DNA of 15,138 bases from JBOHUC01 sp050733935 (GCA_050733935.1 JBOHUC010000154.1:1-15138), one strand, 5' to 3'. Numbered from the stretch's first letter, positions 1-7,436 are shown. Notes: generated by a model not told the origin, from the sequence alone. Numbers and translations: made by a program.

Positions 1-173
1 GCCCGTCGCGAGTGGCGCGGGCAAGCCGCGTGCCGCGCCGCACGCAGAGGTTGGCGCGCGAGTCGCGCGCAGCTCGCGGCCAGGAGCGTCGAAGGGGCGA
101 CGGTTGCCGTCGGGGCGGCGACAGTGCGGCTTCCGGCCGTGATCGCCGCGCGGCGAACGAGTACACTGCCGCC
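1..173. other. Upstream non-coding stretch before phoB
   Basis: No supportable gene is seen. The reading frame of phoB stays open leftwards to about position 12, but the translation there is an Arg/Ala-rich low-complexity run with no domain, which is typical of GC-rich non-coding DNA. The stretch holds a perfect inverted repeat at 98-112 (CGACGG, three-base loop, CCGTCG), which could be a small hairpin or an operator, and a -10 element at 162-167 described separately. It could also include the tail of an upstream gene cut by the window edge; that cannot be decided. Confidence 0.5.
162..173 (+). promoter_or_regulatory. Leaderless-type -10 element of phoB
   Basis: TACACT at 162-167 is a TAnnnT-type -10 hexamer lying six bases before the GTG at 174. 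That spacing puts the expected transcription start on the start codon itself, so the phoB mRNA would be leaderless. No Shine-Dalgarno sequence is visible before 174, which agrees. No convincing -35 hexamer is seen 16-18 bases upstream. The HDAC-like gene at 12906 has the same arrangement with identical spacing. Confidence 0.5.
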
Positions 174-857
174 GTGGCTGCGACCATCCTCATCGTGGAC
201 GACGAGCGCGAGATTCGAGAGCTGCTCCGTTACAACCTGGAACGGCAGGGCTACCACGTGCTCACCGCGCAGAATGGCGAGGAGGCGCTGTCCCGCATCT
301 TCTCCACGCGCCCCGACGTCGTCCTGCTCGATCTCCTCCTCCCCGGCCTGAACGGCCTCGAAGTGCTGCGCGAAGTGCGCGCGGAACCGTCCACCAAGGA
401 TCTTCCCGTGCTCCTTCTCACCGCGCGCGGCGCCGAGATGGACAAGCTCCTGGGATTCGAGCGCGGCGCGGACGACTACGTGACCAAGCCGTTCTCCCCA
501 CGAGAAGTCATCGCGCGCGTCGAAGCCGTGCTGCGGCGCGTCGGCCCGCCGCGCGAGCCCGAGGCGCTCGTTGCGGGCCCGCTCTCGCTCGATCACGCGC
601 AGCGCGAGGCGCGGATCGACGGCCGCGAGCTCACGCTCACGCCGCGCGAGTTCGAGCTCCTGTACTTCCTCGCCCGCCATCCCGGACGCGTGTTCTCGCG
701 CGACGAGCTCCTGACCAAGGTGTGGGGCTACGACTACCGCGGCGAGACGCGCACGGTGGACGTGCACGTGCGCCGCCTGCGGGCGAAGCTCGGGGAGCAG
801 GCGGCGGGCTTGATCGCCACCGTGACCGGCGCGGGTTACAAGTTCGTGGTGCGTTGA
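174..857 (+). CDS. phoB: OmpR/PhoB-family response regulator of the phosphate two-component system
   Basis: Phosphate-responsive transcription factor, activated by phosphorylation from the PhoR kinase encoded next. From the GTG at 174 it has 227 residues, close to the PhoB length of about 229. The receiver domain (residues 3-120) shows the acidic pair D9-D10, phosphoacceptor D53 in VLLDLLLPG, T83 and K105 in the VTKPF motif. The C-terminal winged-helix DNA-binding domain (about 130-227) contains TLTPREFELL and ends in the typical VTGAGYKF hairpin. The start was chosen because the receiver domain begins immediately after it, although the frame is open upstream, and because a -10 element sits six bases before it. 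The stop at 857 is one base from the phoR start, so the two genes form an operon. Adjacent pst genes support a phosphate role. It could equally be named phoP, as in Gram-positive usage. Confidence 0.93.
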   Translation: MAATILIVDDEREIRELLRYNLERQGYHVLTAQNGEEALSRIFSTRPDVVLLDLLLPGLNGLEVLREVRAEPSTKDLPVLLLTARGAEMDKLLGFERGADDYVTKPFSPREVIARVEAVLRRVGPPREPEALVAGPLSLDHAQREARIDGRELTLTPREFELLYFLARHPGRVFSRDELLTKVWGYDYRGETRTVDVHVRRLRAKLGEQAAGLIATVTGAGYKFVVR

Positions 858-858
858 A

Positions 859-2613
859 GTGATCCGCTCGCTCACCGGCCGCCTGCTCGTCACGTTCGCG
901 TTCGTCCTCGCGGTCGCACTCGGGATCCTCGCGCTCTACGTCGGTCACGAGGAGCGGAAGGCGATGCTCTTCGCGCTCGAGACCGACCTGGGCCGAAACG
1001 CGACGTTGCTTGCGGGGGAGGTCCCGCGCCGTCCGGTTGCGGACGGCGACCGCGAAGAGCTCGACCGCTGGGCCGACCGGATGGGCGGGCTCCTCGGCCT
1101 GCGCGTGACGGTCATCGGAGCGGACGGCGCGGTGCTCGGTGATTCGGAGGTCCCGTTCGCGGGGCTCGGCGCGCTCGAGAATCACGCGCGCAGGCCCGAA
1201 GTTCTCGCGGCGCGCGAACGCGGAACCGGACGCGACATCCGCCGGAGCGCGAGCGTGAAGACCGAATACCTCTACGTCGCGCGTTCCCTCGGACCGCGTG
1301 CGGGCGCGGTCGTGCGCGTCGCTCTCCCGATCGAACAGGCCCGTGGCCACGTGCGCGGAGCGCTGCGCGCGCTCTGGACGATGGCCGCGGTCGCGCTCGC
1401 GCTCGCGTTCGTCCTCCTCCTGTGGAGCACGCGCCCGCTCTCGCGGCGGCTGCGCGCGTTCGAGGACACGGCGCGGCGGCTCGAGGCGGGGGATCTCTCG
1501 GCCCGCGTGTCCGAGGAGGGCCGCGACGAGATCACCGATCTCGCCCGGCTCGTCAATCGCATGGCGGCTGGCCTGCGGGGGACGCTCGAGCGGGTCGAGG
1601 CGGAGCGCGACGTGCGCGAGGAGATGCTCGCCGCGATGACCGACGGCGTCGTCCTGCTCGATGCGGACGGAGCGATCGTGCATGCGAACGCAGCCCTCGT
1701 GCGCGCTCTCGGGCAGACGCACGCCCCGCGAACCGGCGAACGCTTCGCCGAGTGGTGCCGTCTCCCGGAGCTCGACCAATTCCTCTCCGAAGCGCGGCGC
1801 GCGGAGAAAACGCACCGCCGCGAGATCCGCCTCCGCGGACCGTCCGAGCGCGCGCTCGAGGCCGCGAGCAGCCGGCTCGCGGATGGCTCGATGCTCCTCG
1901 TCGTGCGCGACCTGAGTCCGATTCGACATCTCGAGCGCGTGCGCCAGGACTTTGTCGCGAACGTCTCGCACGAGCTCAGGACGCCGCTCACCTCGATCCT
2001 CGGCTACGCGGAGACGCTGCTCGACGGCGGGCTCGAGGACGAGGAGCACCGGCGCCAGTTCGTCGAGACGATCCGCAACCAGGCGGCGCGGCTCAAGGCG
2101 ATCGTGGACGATCTGCTCGTGCTCGCCGAGCTCGATCGCCCGGACACGGCCCTCGCGCTCGGGCCGGTCGATCTCAAGGCGCTCGTGCGTTCCGTCACGA
2201 CCGCCCTCGAGCCGCGCGCGCGGCGCGACGGCCTCACGCTCGAGCTCGAGGCGCCGGCGCACGAGGTGATCGTGCAGGGCGAGCGCGTCCGTCTCGAGCA
2301 GGTGCTGTTCAATCTGGTCGACAATGCGCTCAAGTACACGGAAGAAGGCGGCGTGCGGGTGCGCCTGGAGCGCGCGAACGGCCAGGCGGCGGTGGCGGTC
2401 GAAGACACGGGCCCGGGAATTCCGAACGAGGCCCTGCAGCGCGTGTTCGAGCGCTTCTACCGGGTCGACGCCGCGCGCTCGCGCGACGTCCCGGGGACCG
2501 GCCTCGGGCTCTCGATCGTCCGCCACATCGTGGATCTCCACGGCGGCCGGGTCGAAGTTGCGAACCTGCCCGAGGGCGGGGCCCGTTTCACGGTGCGCAT
2601 CCCGCTCTTTTAA
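859..2613 (+). CDS. phoR: PhoR-like membrane sensor histidine kinase
   Basis: Inner-membrane sensor kinase of 584 residues that phosphorylates the upstream PhoB. Visible architecture: TM1 at about residues 8-28, a periplasmic region of about 140 residues, TM2 at about 171-190, a HAMP linker (about 191-243), a PAS-like segment (about 254-355, starting around MTDGVVLLDADG), the HisKA dimerisation domain with H371 in the H-box VSHELRTPLTS, and the HATPase domain with N-box (N485, N489), G1 box DTGPGIP near 516, F-box RVFERFYR and G2 box GTGLGLS near 546. The GTG start at 859 follows the phoB stop with one base between. No Shine-Dalgarno sequence is apparent, so translation is probably coupled. 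Unlike E. coli PhoR, which has almost no periplasmic part, this protein has a large extracytoplasmic domain, as in Bacillus and many other phyla. The phosphate role rests on context. Confidence 0.92.
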   Translation: MIRSLTGRLLVTFAFVLAVALGILALYVGHEERKAMLFALETDLGRNATLLAGEVPRRPVADGDREELDRWADRMGGLLGLRVTVIGADGAVLGDSEVPFAGLGALENHARRPEVLAARERGTGRDIRRSASVKTEYLYVARSLGPRAGAVVRVALPIEQARGHVRGALRALWTMAAVALALAFVLLLWSTRPLSRRLRAFEDTARRLEAGDLSARVSEEGRDEITDLARLVNRMAAGLRGTLERVEAERDVREEMLAAMTDGVVLLDADGAIVHANAALVRALGQTHAPRTGERFAEWCRLPELDQFLSEARRAEKTHRREIRLRGPSERALEAASSRLADGSMLLVVRDLSPIRHLERVRQDFVANVSHELRTPLTSILGYAETLLDGGLEDEEHRRQFVETIRNQAARLKAIVDDLLVLAELDRPDTALALGPVDLKALVRSVTTALEPRARRDGLTLELEAPAHEVIVQGERVRLEQVLFNLVDNALKYTEEGGVRVRLERANGQAAVAVEDTGPGIPNEALQRVFERFYRVDAARSRDVPGTGLGLSIVRHIVDLHGGRVEVANLPEGGARFTVRIPLF

Positions 2614-2653
2614 CCTCCTCGTTACCTCGCGGCATCCCCGCCTTAAGAACTCG
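2610..2653 (+). promoter_or_regulatory. Candidate Pho box: four hexamers at 11-bp spacing
   Basis: Four hexamers begin exactly 11 bases apart: TTAACC (2610), GTTACC (2621), GCATCC (2632) and TTAAGA (2643). The first overlaps the phoR stop codon. An 11-bp repeat period is the hallmark of PhoB/PhoP operators; Bacillus PhoP boxes are TT(A/C/T)A(C/T)A repeats with about 5-bp gaps. A second array with the same period and the same unit order lies upstream of pstS. The array ends 61 bases before the gene at 2715, so that gene is the likely target. Binding by the PhoB of this locus is inferred. Confidence 0.6.
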
Positions 2654-2714
2654 CGGGCACTCTTCGGACGGAATCGGGGCACGTCGTCCGTTCGCTCCCA
2701 ACGAGGTTCGCACC

Positions 2715-2993
2715 ATGGCCCGAATCGTCCCCCGCGCCCGCAGAACCGCGCGCGCACCGCGCGGACGCGCGAATTTTCAAGCGGCCGTCGATGCGGATGC
2801 GGGCGATGCGGGATGGATCGACGTTGCGGCCGGCGAGCTCCGGCTCCGGCGCGACGACGGACGGCTCCTGTGGTCCCAATCCCTGCCCGATTTCCATGCG
2901 GGGCTCGCGCGACTCGAATTCGGCGGGACCGAGCTCGAGTCGCTCGCAGAGGACGAGGCCGACGAGGGAGGGTTCGCGCATGAGCACGGTTGA
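2715..2993 (+). CDS. Small protein of unknown function, first gene of a putative Pho-controlled cassette
   Basis: A 92-residue protein that I do not recognise. Its N-terminus is very basic (Arg-rich, residues 3-18), the middle reads as short beta-strand-like segments (GWIDVAAGELRLRRDDGRLL), and the C-terminus is strongly acidic (about 75-90, rich in Glu/Asp). It has no signal peptide, membrane segment or cysteine motif. The ATG at 2715 is preceded by ACGAGG at 2701-2706, eight bases away. Its last 14 bases overlap the next gene, which suggests translational coupling. A candidate Pho box ends 61 bases upstream. The opposite-charge ends could suggest nucleic-acid or protein contacts, but no function is claimed. 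Confidence 0.7.
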   Translation: MARIVPRARRTARAPRGRANFQAAVDADAGDAGWIDVAAGELRLRRDDGRLLWSQSLPDFHAGLARLEFGGTELESLAEDEADEGGFAHEHG

Positions 2994-3465
2994 GCCGCTG
3001 GCGCCGGTGGAGCCGGAGGTGGACATGGGCAGCGCGAGGGAGGTCATTCGCGAGCACGTCGTCGCCGTGATCCGCGAGCTGCACGGTCAGGCCGGCGGGC
3101 TGTCGCGCGTCCACCGCACGCATCCTGCGCTCTACGCGCAGGCGCGGCGCGCGTTCGGAACCTGGCGGGCTGCGGTCGCGGCGGCGGGCATCGACTACAC
3201 GCACGAGCTCCATCAGAGCCTGCGCCGCGGCCTTCTGCTGCGCGATCAGCGGCGCGCGCTCTGGCATGCGCTCTCGCGGGTGCTCGCCGAGCAGCCCGGG
3301 CTCACCGACGCCCGGCTCGCCGAGATCCGGCCCGAGCTCGCTTCCCGCATCCGGCGGTGCTGGGGCAGCGTGGCCGAGGCCGTCGCCTGGGCGCACAAGA
3401 GTCGGGGAGGGCAACGGGACATCGGGGAGCCCCCCCAGGCGGCACACGCGGCCTCGGAATCCTGA
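2980..3465 (+). CDS. HNR-repeat (homing-endonuclease-associated repeat) protein, probable DNA binder
   Basis: A 161-residue protein translated from an ATG inside the preceding gene (14-base overlap), with a strong GGGAGGG ribosome-binding site at 2966-2972. Residues about 27-67 match the short helical repeat found beside homing endonucleases and in stand-alone DNA-binding proteins: THPALYAQARRAFGTWRAAV followed by AAAGIDY, with the characteristic aromatic-rich 'fGtWraAv..AGid' core. A second, more diverged copy appears at about 100-142 (RPELASRIRRCWGSVAEAV then AWAH). No nuclease motif such as HNH or GIY-YIG is visible, so it is probably a DNA-binding or regulatory protein rather than an enzyme. 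It sits between phoBR and pstS and downstream of a candidate Pho box, so a role in phosphate-starvation regulation is possible but inferred. Family assignment is from memory of the motif. Confidence 0.72.
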   Translation: MSTVEPLAPVEPEVDMGSAREVIREHVVAVIRELHGQAGGLSRVHRTHPALYAQARRAFGTWRAAVAAAGIDYTHELHQSLRRGLLLRDQRRALWHALSRVLAEQPGLTDARLAEIRPELASRIRRCWGSVAEAVAWAHKSRGGQRDIGEPPQAAHAASES

Positions 3466-3527
3466 TTCCAGCCGCGGCCGCCCCACCCGGGGAGGGCCAA
3501 CTCCGCGTCGCTCAGGCGCCTGTGCCG

Positions 3528-3571
3528 TTCACAGCCTTGTAACACCCCGGCAACCGACAGGCAAACCAACC
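3528..3571 (+). promoter_or_regulatory. Candidate Pho box upstream of pstS: four hexamers at 11-bp spacing
   Basis: Hexamers TTCACA (3528), GTAACA (3539), GCAACC (3550) and GCAAAC (3561) begin exactly 11 bases apart, each separated by five bases. A further GCAACC at 3575 is out of phase by three bases. Together with the array at 2610 the eight units give K-Y-A-A-C-M. Position upstream of pstS, the classical first target of PhoB/PhoP, strongly favours a real operator. The array ends 122 bases before the pstS ATG, leaving room for a core promoter and leader; no clear -10 hexamer was identified there. Confidence 0.68.
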
Positions 3572-3693
3572 CCCGCAACCTCAGGGTGTTCGCGCGCCGC
3601 GCACCGAGCGCGAGCACGCGAACGGCCGGGCAATCGTCCCGGCGACCCGGTGCCGCCTGCTTTCCCGGACGACCCGCAACGGAAGGAGATCGC

Positions 3694-4527
3694 ATGCACC
3701 GCTGTCTGCTCGTGGGAGTGGCCCTCCTCGCGCTCCTGGGATCGGGATGCGGCGGCGGAAGTCGCCCGAAGAACGTCACCGTCAAGGGCTCGGACACGAT
3801 GGTCATCCTCGGCCAGCGCTGGGCGGACATGTACATGAAGGCCCACCCCGGAAGCGCGGTCGCGGTCACCGGCGGGGGATCGGGAACCGGCATCGCGGCC
3901 CTCATCAACGGCACGATCGACATCGCGCAGTCCTCGCGCGCGATGAAGGACGAAGAGAAGCAGCAGTTCGCCGAGAAGGCCGGCGGGCCGCCGCAGGAAA
4001 TCGCGGTCGCGCGGGACGGGGTCACCGTGTATGTGCACTCGTCCAATCCGCTCACCACGATTTCGATGGAGCAGCTCAAGGGGATCTATACGGGCGCGAT
4101 CAAGAACTGGAGCGACGTCGGCGGGCCGGACAAGCCGATCGTCGTCTACAGCCGCGAGAACAACTCGGGCACGTACGTGTTCTTCAAGGAGCACGTGCTC
4201 GGCGGCGCGGACTTCTCGCCGACGGCCGCGACCCTGCCCGGCACAGCCGCGGTCGTGAACGCGGTCACCCAGGATCCAGGCGGCATTGGTTACGGCGGCA
4301 TTGCCTACGGAAGCGGCATCAAGCACCTCGCGATCCTCGACGCCGGCGGCCAGCCGATCGAGCCCAAGGAAGCGACGATCCTCGATGGCAGCTATCCGCT
4401 CTCGCGGCCCCTCTACTGGTACGTAAGCCCGAAAGCGCCGAAGGAGGCGACCGACCTCGTCGCCTGGGTGCAGTCGCCCGAAGGCCAGGCGGTCATCAAG
4501 GACGTGGGCTACTTCCCGGCCCGCTGA
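3694..4527 (+). CDS. pstS: Phosphate-binding lipoprotein PstS of the Pst ABC transporter
   Basis: Extracytoplasmic phosphate receptor that delivers phosphate to the PstC-PstA channel; 277 residues. The N-terminus is a lipoprotein-type signal peptide with a hydrophobic core (residues 4-15) followed by GSGC, with C19 the likely lipidated residue. The -3 position is Gly rather than the usual Leu/Val, so the lipobox is slightly atypical. Ligand-binding elements of the family are present: KGSDTM (31-36), GGGSGTGI (60-67), DIAQSSR, and a SRENNSGT motif (153-160) whose Arg154 and Ser158-Gly159-Thr160 correspond to phosphate contacts in PstS. The start is supported by GGAAGGAG at 3681-3688, five bases before the ATG. 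It heads pstSCAB-phoU, and a candidate Pho box lies upstream. It is shorter than E. coli PstS (about 346) but typical of the shorter PstS class. Confidence 0.95.
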   Translation: MHRCLLVGVALLALLGSGCGGGSRPKNVTVKGSDTMVILGQRWADMYMKAHPGSAVAVTGGGSGTGIAALINGTIDIAQSSRAMKDEEKQQFAEKAGGPPQEIAVARDGVTVYVHSSNPLTTISMEQLKGIYTGAIKNWSDVGGPDKPIVVYSRENNSGTYVFFKEHVLGGADFSPTAATLPGTAAVVNAVTQDPGGIGYGGIAYGSGIKHLAILDAGGQPIEPKEATILDGSYPLSRPLYWYVSPKAPKEATDLVAWVQSPEGQAVIKDVGYFPAR

Positions 4528-4553
4528 TCCGAGCGACCTCGAACGCCACCCCG

Positions 4554-5492
4554 ATGGCAGCCCGCCCCTTCCTCGCCCGCAGTGTCGACGGCCGACGGCG
4601 CAGAACCGATCGCGCCGCCGAGATCGCGATCGCCGCGTCCGCGCTCGCGACCGTGACCGGGATCGTCCTCATCTTCGTGTTCGTGTTCAAAGAGGCGCTG
4701 CCCGTGCTCATCGATCCGGCGATCCAGGCCGAGGCCAACCTGCGCATGTTCTTCACGCCCGGCGTCTGGCAGCCCGTGTCCGATCACCCGAAGCTCTCCT
4801 TCATTCCGCTTCTCGTCGGCTCGCTCAAGGCCACGGTGATCGCGCTCGTCACCGCCGTCCCGATCGCGGTCCTCGCCGCGCTCTACACGTCCGAGTTCGC
4901 GCCCCGCGCGGCGCGCGAGTTCCTGAAGCCCGTGGTCGAGCTCCTGGCCGGCATCCCGTCGGTCGTCATGGGGTTCTTCGCGCTCGTCGTATTCGCGTCC
5001 GCCCTCCAGGCGGTGACCGGATCGGCCATGCGTCTGAACGCGCTCAACGCGGGCATCGTGCTCGGATTCGCGATCATCCCGGTCGTCTACTCGGTGAGCG
5101 AGGACGCGCTCCGCGCCGTGCCGCGCTCGTACCGCGAGGCTTCGCACGCGTTGGGCGCGAGCCCGTGGCAGACCGCGTTTCGGGTCACGCTCCCGGCCGC
5201 GTGGGCGGGGATCTTCGCCGCGATCATGCTCGGACTCGGACGCGCCGTGGGCGAGACCATGATCGTGCTCATGGCCTCGGGCAACGCGGCCATCACGTCG
5301 TTCTCGGCGGTCGATTCGATCCGCACGCTCTCGGCCACGATCGCCGCCGAGCTCGCGGAGGTCGTGGTCGGCAGCGCGCACTACTCGACGCTCTTCTTCA
5401 TCGGAAGCCTCCTCTTCCTGATCACGTTCGTGTTCAACGTCCTGGCCGGCGTCATGGTCGAACGCATGCGCCGCCGGCTCGCGGGGGCGTGA
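4554..5492 (+). CDS. pstC: Phosphate ABC transporter permease PstC
   Basis: Inner-membrane channel subunit of 312 residues that pairs with PstA. TM1 lies at about residues 25-47 (AIAASALATVTGIVLIFVFV), followed by a periplasmic loop and a BPD_transp_1 permease domain (about 80-305) with five more hydrophobic helices. The coupling loop that contacts PstB is clear: EDALRAVPRSYREASHALGA, followed by SPWQTAFRVTLPAA. The conserved GIPSVVMGFF and GRAVGETMIV segments of the PstC family are present. The frame is open far upstream inside pstS, so the ATG at 4554, 26 bases after the pstS stop, was chosen because TM1 follows it directly. No good Shine-Dalgarno sequence precedes it, which suggests coupling to pstS translation. 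Its stop overlaps the pstA start by one base. Confidence 0.93.
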   Translation: MAARPFLARSVDGRRRRTDRAAEIAIAASALATVTGIVLIFVFVFKEALPVLIDPAIQAEANLRMFFTPGVWQPVSDHPKLSFIPLLVGSLKATVIALVTAVPIAVLAALYTSEFAPRAAREFLKPVVELLAGIPSVVMGFFALVVFASALQAVTGSAMRLNALNAGIVLGFAIIPVVYSVSEDALRAVPRSYREASHALGASPWQTAFRVTLPAAWAGIFAAIMLGLGRAVGETMIVLMASGNAAITSFSAVDSIRTLSATIAAELAEVVVGSAHYSTLFFIGSLLFLITFVFNVLAGVMVERMRRRLAGA

Positions 5493-6511
5493 TGGCGCAC
5501 GGAACGACGATTCCGGCGGAGCTCGGGCGGGGCGGACTGCGCGGTCTGCCCGGTCTTCCGGCGCCCGCGCCCGGACCCTCGGTGCGCGACCTCGCGAGCT
5601 CGTCGCGCCGCGCGGCCCAGGCCGGATGGAACGTCCTGTGGACCGGCGTGACCGGCCTCGCGACGCTCTGGATCGTCGCGATCGTGGTCGTGATCCTGGG
5701 CACGATCGTGCTCGGCGGCTGGCAGACGGTCACCTGGGAGTTCCTGACCGCGAATCCCGAGAACGGGATGACCGAGGGCGGCATCTTCCCGGCGATCTTC
5801 GGCACCGTCGCGCTCGTTCTCCTCATGATCGTCGCGGTGCTTCCCGTCGGCGTGCTGGCCGCGGTGTACCTGCACGAGTACGCGCGCGCGCAGTCGCCGA
5901 TCACGCGCGCCGTGCGCTTCGCGGTCAACAATCTCGCGGGCGTCCCGTCGATCGTGTTCGGGCTCTTCGGACTCGGGTTCTTCGTGCAGTTCGTCGGACG
6001 CGGGATCGACGGCGCGCTCGGGCAATCGGTCCTGTTCGGACAGCCCGCAATCCTGTGGGCGGCGCTCACGCTCGCGCTCTTGAACCTCCCGGTCGTGATC
6101 GTCGCGACCGAGGAGGCGCTCCGGGCGGTTCCGCGCTCGGCGCGCGAGGGCTCGCTCGCCCTCGGCGCGACCCGCTGGCAGACCGTGTGGCACGTCATCC
6201 TGCCGCAGGCGCTCCCGGGCGTCCTCACCGGGGCGATCCTCTCCGTGAGCCGCGGGGCAGGCGAGGTGGCGCCGATTCTCTTCACCGGGGCCGCGTACTA
6301 CCTGCCGTATCTTCCCACGTCGCCGACCGACCAGTTCATGGAGCTCGGCTATCACGTGTACGTGCTCGCGACACAGTCGCCGAACGTCGAGCAGACGCTT
6401 CCGCTCCTCTACGGAACCGTGCTCGTCCTGCTCGTGCTCACGTTCGCGCTCAATTTCACGGCCATCTTCCTGCGCTCGCGCATCCGGCGGCGCATGGGCC
6501 TGGGAGACTGA
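5492..6511 (+). CDS. pstA: Phosphate ABC transporter permease PstA
   Basis: Second inner-membrane channel subunit, 339 residues. The start codon overlaps the pstC stop (TGATG at 5490-5494). A Gly/Pro-rich cytoplasmic extension of about 45 residues precedes TM1 (about 50-73), so the protein is longer than many PstA proteins of about 280-300 residues. Family segments include NNLAGVPSIVFGLFGLGFF, the PstB-contacting loop TEEALRAVPRSAREGSLALG followed by ATRWQTVWHVILP, and SRGAGEVAPILFTGAAYY, the PstA counterpart of the PstC GETM segment. Six transmembrane helices are expected. The next gene, pstB, begins two bases after this stop, so all Pst subunits are made from one tightly coupled message. 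Confidence 0.93.
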   Translation: MAHGTTIPAELGRGGLRGLPGLPAPAPGPSVRDLASSSRRAAQAGWNVLWTGVTGLATLWIVAIVVVILGTIVLGGWQTVTWEFLTANPENGMTEGGIFPAIFGTVALVLLMIVAVLPVGVLAAVYLHEYARAQSPITRAVRFAVNNLAGVPSIVFGLFGLGFFVQFVGRGIDGALGQSVLFGQPAILWAALTLALLNLPVVIVATEEALRAVPRSAREGSLALGATRWQTVWHVILPQALPGVLTGAILSVSRGAGEVAPILFTGAAYYLPYLPTSPTDQFMELGYHVYVLATQSPNVEQTLPLLYGTVLVLLVLTFALNFTAIFLRSRIRRRMGLGD

Positions 6512-6512
6512 G

Positions 6513-7418
6513 ATGCAGACCTCGACCACGCCCAAGGCGACTCCGACTCCGCCGCCGCTCGCGACCCCGCACGCCGGCGCGCCGGACGGTTCGCCCGCGC
6601 CTCAGCGCGTGACGATGCCGCGCATCGGGGTTCCGCCGGACGGCGAGAGCCGCGCGCCGGACGCGCCCGAAATCCTGCGCGCCGACGAGTTCTCGCTCTT
6701 CTACGGCAAGCACCAGGCGCTCGATCACGTGAGCCTCTCGGTTCCGGGGCTTTCTGTGACGGCGCTCATCGGTCCGTCCGGGTGCGGAAAATCCACGCTC
6801 CTCCGCTCGTTCAATCGCATGAACGATCTGATCGACGGCGTCCGGGTCGAGGGGACCGTGCATCTCGACGGCGAGGACCTGTACGGCTCGGGCGTGGACG
6901 TGGTCGACCTGAGGCGCCGCGTCGGCATGGTCTTCCAGCGCGCGAACCCGTTCCCGAAGTCGATCTACGAGAACGTCGCGTTCGGTCCGCGCATGTTCGG
7001 CATGAGGTCGGGTGGGGAGCTCGACGACCTGGTCGAGCGCACGCTGCGGCAGGCGGCGCTGTGGGAGGAGGCAAAGGACCGGCTCAAAGACTCGGCCCTG
7101 AGGCTCTCGGGCGGACAGCAGCAGCGCCTGTGTATTGCGCGGAGCCTCGCCGTCGACCCGGAGGTCCTCCTCATGGACGAGCCGGCGTCCGCCCTCGATC
7201 CGACCTCGACCGCGAAGATCGAAGAGCTCGTGCTCGACCTCAAGGCGCGGTATACGATCGTGGTCGTGACCCACAACATGCAGCAGGCGGCACGGATCTC
7301 GGACCGCACCGCCTTCCTCATGCAGGGACGGCTCGTGGAGTACGATGACACGAAGAAGATCTTCACCCGGCCCGCCGAGCGGCTGACCGAGGACTACATC
7401 ACCGGCCGGTTCGGCTGA
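6513..7418 (+). CDS. pstB: Phosphate ABC transporter ATPase PstB
   Basis: Cytoplasmic ATPase that drives Pst import, 301 residues. Walker A GPSGCGKST at 87-95, Q-loop Q142 in VFQRANPFPKS, signature LSGGQ at 198-202, Walker B VLLMDEP at 218-224, D-loop SALD at 226-229, and switch His254 in VTHN. The PstB-specific NRMNDLI and FGPRMFG segments are present. The ABC domain starts only at about residue 53. The first 52 residues are a Pro/Thr/Ala-rich tail absent from typical 250-270-residue PstB proteins. An internal in-frame ATG at residue 35 (6615) would give a more standard length, but the ATG at 6513, one base after the pstA stop, fits the operon spacing. PhoU follows 18 bases downstream. Confidence 0.95.
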   Translation: MQTSTTPKATPTPPPLATPHAGAPDGSPAPQRVTMPRIGVPPDGESRAPDAPEILRADEFSLFYGKHQALDHVSLSVPGLSVTALIGPSGCGKSTLLRSFNRMNDLIDGVRVEGTVHLDGEDLYGSGVDVVDLRRRVGMVFQRANPFPKSIYENVAFGPRMFGMRSGGELDDLVERTLRQAALWEEAKDRLKDSALRLSGGQQQRLCIARSLAVDPEVLLMDEPASALDPTSTAKIEELVLDLKARYTIVVVTHNMQQAARISDRTAFLMQGRLVEYDDTKKIFTRPAERLTEDYITGRFG

Positions 7419-7436
7419 TCGGGACAAGAGGAGCGC

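Noticed and set aside
98..112. Inverted repeat CGACGG-TTG-CCGTCG as a terminator of an upstream gene.
   Set aside because: The loop is only three bases and no T-run follows, so it is noted only as a possible hairpin or operator.
12..173. In-frame N-terminal extension of the response regulator.
   Set aside because: The extension is Arg/Ala low complexity. The receiver domain starts right after the GTG at 174 and a -10 element lies just before it.
637..3486. A 949-codon open frame on the - strand opposite phoB, phoR and the unknown cassette.
   Set aside because: It is antisense to well-defined two-component genes, has Arg/Glu/His-rich low-complexity composition and no domain. Long antisense frames are expected in GC-rich coding DNA.
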